Shown: piece after piece, positions 57,707-64,000 of the stretch | Layout of the letters: each line of letters starts with the position of its first letter | How positions within the stretch are numbered: position 1 is the first letter of the stretch | From: Brachynemurus nebulosus | Taxonomy: Eukaryota > Arthropoda > Insecta > Neuroptera > Myrmeleontidae | Reading direction: 5' to 3' | DNA: 64,000 nt | Assembly: GCA_035578155.1 (NCBI GenBank) | Contig: JAPWDM010000003.1 | Location: 65,092,142-65,156,141, forward strand | The notes under the pieces: generated by a model | Database searches by the model: none | What the model was told of the DNA's origin: nothing | The model's input: the letters and a program-made list of their open reading frames with translations, nothing else | Program-made: the position numbers and the translations under genes

Positions 57707-58436
57707 TTCGTACTAAAAAGGTGTATGTATAATTTAGTCAGGGCCGCACTTAGAACAATTTGGAAACATTGTGGAGCCAGTTCATTTGTGATTTTTTCAA
57801 ACTGTTCATTCCGAAAAAATTCCTGTGGTTTTAGTGTCTACAGACAGGGGTGTCTGAGTCACACCTGCAAGCGACGAGAGTTATTTACTTTCCATCCTGT
57901 ATGTTGTCCTGTTTATAAAATTGTATTGCTTTTACTGTTAACATTTACTTGCTAGATACAGGTACAGCGTTTCGTATATCAGGTTGGCGAATGTCAGCGA
58001 ACAGTTTTGGATGCGAATTGTGAAAAAACTTTTTTTCATTTTTTTTTTTTTTGTAGTTTAATGTATTTACCTGCGTCGACTGCCATGTTTTGATGTAATA
58101 AGACATCCGTTGTATATTTTTTTCTTTTCGTCGTTTGAACTTTTTGCACTGTATGTGTATGTGTGTGTGTGTAATAAGATGGTAGAATGCGGAGTAGTAT
58201 TTGAGAAATTACCCATCTTCTGACTTGATTTATGTCTAAGATTATATCATATTGTTTTTTCCTTTGAGCTTTATTCCTATTCTCTGTACTTGAATAAACA
58301 TAATCTCTCATACGTTTTTTACGTCTAATAAAACATGAAATATATATTTATATCGTCGATGATGGTGGAAAAGTTAATTGCGAAATAATACAGAAAAAAT
58401 GAGACAATTTTATGTCGTCCAGATTACTCTCGCAGT

Positions 58437-58640
58437 TCCGTGCGTATTTTACGTTTTGAGCTTTCTAAACAATTTTGGTTTCGTGTCTGTTTGTCGGTCT
58501 TTCATAACTTCTGACCTATTTGACTGGTGTTGATTATGTGAGTTGGTTCTCAGATGGTCTCTTATGAATTTCATAGCGCCGGATATCTGAAAATACTTCT
58601 GGTTTAAATTTATTGGCCGGATGTAATTTTGCGCCAATGT
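58437..58640 (-). repeat. Retroelement-like 3' tail, family A, second copy
   Basis: The minus strand reads CCATCTGAGAACCAACTCAC, then CAGAAGTTATGAAAGACCG, then ACGAAACCAAAATTGTTTAG and AAGCTCAAAACGTAAAAT, parallel to 22480-22690. Confidence 0.5.
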
Positions 58641-58732
58641 GTATTTACACTATTATTTTAAAATACGATTAAAACTATTATTATTGCGAACAAATCAATG
58701 CGGAGTTTCTAATGAGAACAAAACATTATCAA

Positions 58733-58842
58733 TATAGTTGCGAACAAACTATCACTAATTATTGCGAATTAACCATTTTGCGAATTAACCGTTATCGATA
58801 TGGTTGCGAATAAACTATCACTAATTATTGCGAATTAACCAA
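58733..58842 (+). repeat. 66-bp tandem repeat unit
   Basis: TATAGTTGCGAACAAACTAT, then CACTAATTATTGCGAATTAA is repeated 66 bp later as TATGGTTGCGAATAAACTAT, then the same continuation. Further ATTGCGAA and TTTGCGAATTAACC fragments surround it. Confidence 0.8.
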
Positions 58843-59164
58843 CTAAAGTGAACAAACAAATGTAACAATTAAACTAAATGAAATTGGCGGTAATACATCG
58901 ATGGATCCAATCGACGACTAACTGTTATACCACGCCTATTCTATTTTTCAAACAAAAAAAAAATTCAAACGGCTCAGGCGAATAGAATAAGTAACTCATT
59001 ATTCAACAGCACCATCTATTGACACTAAAGTATATTAAAGATTCCCTGTTTTATACATACATAGACAATCAACAGATGGCGCGAAGATGGCAATGAATTT
59101 TTTTTATGTAATCGGAAAAAATAATCAAAATACACATCTATCTAAACGAGAATCCTACTTTAAT

Positions 59165-59400
59165 GTACTCACACCTAGCATTCACCCGTGACTTCGGGTA
59201 ATAATTAAATACGCATCCAGTATACTTGTCAAGTTTCAACAATATATCACTGTTGAGATTTATTATTTTGTTTCTTGAGGTAAAACGTAGCCTATGTCCC
59301 TCTCTATCCCTCAGGCTAACCCCGTGTCAAGTACTAGGTCAGTTGGCCAAGTTGTTGAGGCGTGAAAGCAAGACAAACAAACAAACACACACTTTTGTTT
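59165..59400 (+). repeat. Retroelement-like 3' end with CAAACAAACA tail
   Basis: It begins CACCCGTGACTTCGGGTAAT and ends GTGAAAGCAAGACAAACAAA, then a CACACAC run. This pairing (cccg-gacttcg start, acaaacaaac tail) is common in insect repeats thought to derive from RTE/CR1-type elements. No coding part is present. Confidence 0.5.
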
Positions 59401-60400
59401 TTATTAATCAAGATAACGACGCAAGTACCTTTACTCAAATGCTCAACCACATCTAATATAATTCTCTTATCTCGCCATATATATACTTACATTCCCCCTC
59501 GTACACATTACACTGTCGTAAGGCGTAAGCACAGACTACACAGCTACATGGGTACAATATTATTCCGTACATATATATCTAACAAAGATAAAACATTTCC
59601 AATTACTTAAGTAATTAGAAAGAGAGACAAGGTGACATAATATATATGTCATTACATTCATTATAATATAATTTTATGATGTATTTGTGCAAAAAGGGTC
59701 GGAGCACTACACATGCACAAGCCTACAAATTTTGGGGCCTACATGCGAACGAGAACGTACCAACATAAAATAAAGTATTCGACCATACAAAACCGTCTTC
59801 TTCCACTATCCGTATCCGTATCAGGTAAGAAGTTAATGTTTCTGGCGTAAAGGGTTCATTCGTTATCGTAACAAATTTCGTTTATCGCTATTATTACAAG
59901 GGATAAATTTGATGGAACATGATTATAACCCAACATATATAGAGAGGTAAGGATGGTAAAATGGGAATATTGTAATGATAATATGGAGGATTTTGTATGG
60001 TGCTACTATCCAGTTCTGTCTACCAATTTGGTTTTTTATGCGCGCCCGATGAGACGGTGGGATAGCCGAGGTTGTAGCCTCGGGGGTCGGGCTGGAAAAG
60101 GACGCTCGTAGCAGTCGGTAGGAGTCCGGGAAAAGTGAAAGATTTTCTTTCATTTCTTGTTATTTATTTTTTTGAGGGCAAATTTTTATGAGATGTGCGT
60201 TATTCCGAGGACTCGTCATTTCTCTCCACGGCCCTGCTTTTATGTAAAGAAATAGAGCCACGAAATTGTGTATCGAAATGTGAAATAGTTTTATCGTGTT
60301 TTTCAGAGTTGAAGATCAATAAAGTCGGTCAAGAGCAAATCCAATCTTATGTGAAATTAAGATTCTGAACGAGAAATTTTTTATAGAAAGCAACTTTAAC
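59401..60400. other. No gene; GC-rich transposon-like piece at 60035-60235
   Basis: 60035-60140 is GC-rich (with GTTGTAGCCTCGGGGGTCGG) and a CACGGCCCTGC end lies near 60228, resembling hAT-type termini, but boundaries are not resolved. The rest is AT-rich. Confidence 0.4.
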
Positions 60401-60403
60401 ATA

Positions 60404-60597
60404 TCCAGTAGAATTCCAAAAAGTGCAACGAAATATTTCTTTGCCTTTTTGGGTTGCCGTTCTCGGAAATCCTGTGACGGTCTAAAAAATATATTTCTAC
60501 GTCAAAATATATTTTTTTAGACCGTCATAGAAACTCCAAGAATTGCAACTCACGAATGCAAGGGAACATTTCGTTGCACTTCTTGGAGTTTTACTGT
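60404..60597. mobile_element. Small MITE with internal hairpin
   Basis: The ends CAGTAGAATTCCAAAAAGTG and (complement of the right end) CAGTAAAACTCCAAGAAGTG continue CAACGAAAT. Inside, 60472-60530 is a near-perfect hairpin (TGACGGTCTAAAAAATATAT paired with ATATATTTTTTTAGACCGTC). No clear target duplication was seen. Confidence 0.7.
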
Positions 60598-60599
60598 AA

Positions 60600-61595
60600 A
60601 TTAATACCGAATTCAGAGGTTCCAAAACCTTTTCCGATTCGTAGCTTTCTTGATGTAGAAATCATTTCTGACGGCACTGTTTGGTTCCGAAACCCAGAAC
60701 CAACGAGCAAAAGCCTACCCTGGTCATTTTCTCATGTTTCATAATTTTCCCCCAAAAAATATAACTAACGAACAAAAAAAGGCATTTTTTTTTACTTCTA
60801 CTGGACCTGAAACTAATTTGCCACATTTTTGAGCCTTGACCTAACCTATTATCTCTTATCAAATTTTTTAATTTTAGAAGTCTCGAGTATTAGGGAGGGT
60901 AAAATATTTTTGGAATTCACAAAAGCAGCTCTTTCCAATGATATCCAACAGGAGACAATAAATGCAACCACTTTTTAGGGCCGATGGAGTAAACTTACTC
61001 CCAATAAAAATATTTATAGAAAATATTTCATATAACTTTTGATTATATCGAATTTTTTGTGCGTTTTAAGGTGAAAAAATGGACTTTTTAAGGATACGAA
61101 ATCTTAAAAATCAACTGTTGGTATACTATAGTTGTGCCAGCAATTATATTCTTGGGAAATTAATTACATTTTAAAACAAGTAGTGATAGCACCAGGAAGA
61201 GGAATTTGACGAGAAAAAAAATGTTTATTGCACGACGAATTATTATCTAATAATTATCCGTGTGATGAGACTGGTCGTTAAAATGATCATGATTTTGGAT
61301 CTAAATACGGTTTAATATCATTTTAAATAAAGAGGGCTCTGTGTATGTATGTGCGTATAGTTGAAACGAGTTTGTTAATTCAATAAGTACCTACAAAGTA
61401 AATAGAGAATTTTCATGTTAAAATAACCATAGAGAAAAGATTTTAATACATATTCTTACCCGTGAATTAAAAGATATATTTTTAAATGGGTTTTATTAAA
61501 ATAAGCTCTGCAGATAGTTAGATACCTATATGATAGAGTGAATCCTCACTTTTGGATTATCTAGATTTTTATTTCTGGAGTTGTTATTATAATTC
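60600..61595. other. No gene supported
   Basis: AT-rich DNA with short repeat-like phrases and no recognisable coding, RNA or transposon-end signal. Confidence 0.5.
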
Positions 61596-61599
61596 ACGC

Positions 61600-61972
61600 A
61601 CTGATGTTTCCGAAAACCCGTCATTTATTTTTTGGGGCTGTCTGTTTCCATTTACCTTCAAAACGGCTTAAACAATTTTATGGCAAATTTTTTATTTAAA
61701 AGCTAGTAATTGTGTGATGATTCCTAACCAGGTTTGATGAACACTGGTCCAGCCGTTTCCAGAGTATTCCAGAATTCACAAGATAGAACTAAAAGAAACT
61801 AAATTGTTTCAAAAAAATAAAGTTAAAAGTTTTTAAGAATCCACGGTAAAATTAGCTTTTAACGAATTTCCAGAATGGAATTCAGCTATTACAGCCACTG
61901 TCATAACGCGACCTTTTCCTAACGCGAAATTTGTTTTGAGGTCCCTAGAAACCGAAACTAATATTCGCTAAA

Positions 61973-62070
<98 letters not shown>

Positions 62071-62470
62071 GGACGATAACTCTCGAACGGAATGTCCTAG
62101 GTTTATGAAATTTGGTGAAAATATTGGAAGACCCAAACCGTTGGACGAGTTCGTTAACCAGACACGTCGGATGCCAGGAGCATGGTTTTTGCTCTTGCAA
62201 AAAATTAGTCTTTTGCCAAAATTTCCACTTAACCAACAATTTTTGCGAAATTTTTTTATACCATTTAAAAGAGGAGAAAAAATTACATAAAAAAGGTCTT
62301 TAAACTATTGTTCTATCAACTAGTTTCCGAGAAAAACTAACTTTTATAAACGGAAATTCCCTATGTTATGCAGGATACTGCGACAGGGGTATTTCTGAAT
62401 TATAATAGAATTTGGAATATAAAATTTCAGGAATTTCTACTTGAAACTTTTTAGAGCTTCTTTGTTGTGG
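61600..62470 (-). repeat. Composite repeat with (AT)n core, related to 15640-16130 and 22826-23990
   Basis: The outer parts (61600-61800, 62400-62470) match the repeat at 15640-16130 in inverted orientation. The inner parts flanking (AT)n at 61977-62066 match 23400-23990, and 62300-62390 (TTATGCAGGATACTGCGACA) matches the arms of the palindrome at 22826-23333. The (AT)n-cored sequence therefore appears to be part of, or inserted in, a longer family. Confidence 0.65.
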
Positions 62471-62508
62471 GTTTTTAAAACGCTTTCATTCATGACATCA
62501 TCGAAACT

Positions 62509-62623
62509 GCTGAAAACAGTAAACAGACCAGTTCGAAGCTGTTGGGCTCAAAACAGATGCTCAGGCTTGTTGAAGATGCTGAGCTCAAAACAGCTTTAAA
62601 CTGGTCTGTTTACTGCTTACAGC
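62509..62623. repeat. Hairpin with about 35-bp arms
   Basis: GCTGAAAACAGTAAACAGAC (continuing CAGTTCGAAGCTGTT) pairs with the complement of AACAGCTTTAAACTGGTCTG (continuing TTTACTGCTTACAGC). The loop of 45 bp repeats GCTCAAAACAG. Weaker pairing continues outward. It could be a MITE core or an RNA hairpin. Confidence 0.75.
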
Positions 62624-62659
62624 TACTTCGGTGTAGACAACGATGACGTCACCGTGCTA

Positions 62660-64000
62660 CACGTACCTTAATCTGTCAAAAATGGCATAAACATTCTAAC
62701 GGATTTCCTCTCTCAATTTGTTGCTATTAAAAAATAAAGTTACAAATTTTGATATTCCAACAATCTGCTATCAAAAACTACTTTCAGAATACATTTGATA
62801 GTAATTATCTTTTATTTTTGAAAGCTTACACTCATTATCCAGAATTCCTTGTTCCCATAATTATTCGTACATACATTTCCCGTAATGTTTTTACCTTTTT
62901 AACAATTCCACAAAAATTTATATTGTGTGTTCACAATTAAAAATTACTTTTACTCAAAAAAGGATCAAAGCTGTGTGCGAACAATTAAGATATTTTTATA
63001 CGCATAAAATAACGCCTACAAACATCGATAAAACTAAAAATAATTACGTTAAGGATTTTCGAAGGATTCACCGAAGGATTTGGTGAAATGTATCAAAGTC
63101 ATAAACGAGACTAAAGAGGATAGTAGTGGTAGTTACTATCATTTTGTGGTCAAATAAAAAGTTGAATATCCTAGAAAATTTGAATTTAAATACAGATTTT
63201 ATAATATGTTTCGTTAAATGAACATTCAGGACAATAAAGAGTTAACTGATTTTATCTTTCTAGGAAGACGGAAGGTAACTGTGACTAATATATTTTTTGT
63301 TATACAACAAAAACTGCTTCTACGCGAGTTCTAAAAAAATTTCTATCAAAGTGCATAAATGAGAAAGTAAAAAAAAGTACGAAATTTCAACATTAATTTG
63401 CGATGAGGTCACTTATTGACTGTTTTTAAGCATTTAATCAGTACGTTTCATAAGAATATACGTTATGGTATCATTAAGTTTCTTTACCAATGTATTTATC
63501 GCAATTTTTTGTAATATTATAAAAATGGAATAAAATGTTCTCATATATTTAAATTAATGCTTTATTTTGTTTAGAAAAGTAACTTCTAAGGAAATTATGA
63601 GGTTTTGAGCGTTTTGAGTTAGGTTTTTCGTATGAAATTTTTTTATGTGGTCTTGATTCATTAAAACAAAACTCCTTTTATAGCTATTTGTAAAGTTTTT
63701 GAAAATTATTTTTGTGTTGTCTCTATCTACCGTATAAAAAAAGATATGCTGTATTGTATAGGGTTTTAAGATTTTTATAAATTTTATAAATTTGAATAAA
63801 ATGTCAAACTCGGTTTTGGATTCGTAGCAACTTTTAAGTTAATAAACAGAATAATGACCATTATAATATTAAATATGGGTGTTTTTAAAAAAAATGCATT
63901 TTCTGATATTTATATTTTTAACTTAAGGGGAGGTTTACTCGAGAGTCCTTAAAAATTATGTATTTTTCTAGAATTTTTTTCTCAAGAACGGAAGTAAATA
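62660..64000. other. AT-rich end of window, no gene supported
   Basis: No coding block, RNA gene or complete repeat was recognised. TTAAGGGGAGGTTTACTC near 63925 may be the start of a repeat that runs off the window. Confidence 0.5.

Noticed and set aside
58733..58842. CRISPR-like array
   Set aside because: Only two units, spacers not unique, and the sequence is eukaryotic; a plain tandem repeat explains it.

Overview
The window reads as nuclear DNA of an insect. It is very AT-rich (my eye estimate is about 70% or more, not computed). Spliced genes have GT-AG introns, and insect-type transposon relics fill most of the space. I cannot name the order or species. Protein-coding sequence is only a few percent of the window, and three genes can be supported.

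Gene 1 (+ strand, 1552-6595) is the 3' end of an acetylcholinesterase of the Drosophila Ace (ace-2) type. It has a penultimate exon with the conserved tryptophan/cysteine block and a terminal exon with a cysteine and a hydrophobic GPI-anchor signal. A 4.8 kb intron packed with transposons separates them. The catalytic exons lie before the window.

Gene 2 (+ strand, 29288-30307) is the only complete gene: a six-exon, 238-residue secreted CAP-superfamily (venom allergen 5/antigen 5-like) protein.

Gene 3 (- strand, 31624-33175) is the last three exons of the timeout (timeless-2) gene, ortholog of the vertebrate TIMELESS replication-fork protein. Its C-terminal tail carries a nearly identical 58-residue tandem duplication. 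Upstream exons were not found between 33176 and 64000, so either that stretch is one huge intron or the remaining exons are too small to see. Genes 2 and 3 converge, and their short shared intergenic space holds a piggyBac-type MITE.

Layout: 1-6.6 kb, Ace exons and transposon-filled intron; 6.6-14.3 kb, AT-rich desert, possibly partly Ace 3'UTR; 14.3-29 kb, intergenic with piggyBac-type, nested hAT and (AT)n-cored palindromic elements; 29-31.5 kb, CAP gene and MITE; 31.6-33.2 kb, timeout 3' exons; 33-64 kb, repeat-rich DNA with a Harbinger-like foldback element, a mariner remnant, hAT MITEs, nested TA-flanked MITEs, palindromes and a tRNA-like sequence.

Most mobile-element boundaries were fixed by reading terminal inverted repeats (TIRs) together with target-site duplications (TSDs): 8 bp for hAT, TTAA for piggyBac, TTA for Harbinger, TA for mariner. 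I found no convincing new multi-gene system. The most unusual items are a foldback element enclosing a GC-rich serine-rich ORF, three loci with a degenerate hammerhead-like hairpin motif, palindromes built around (AT)n tracts, and the recent tandem expansion of the timeout tail.
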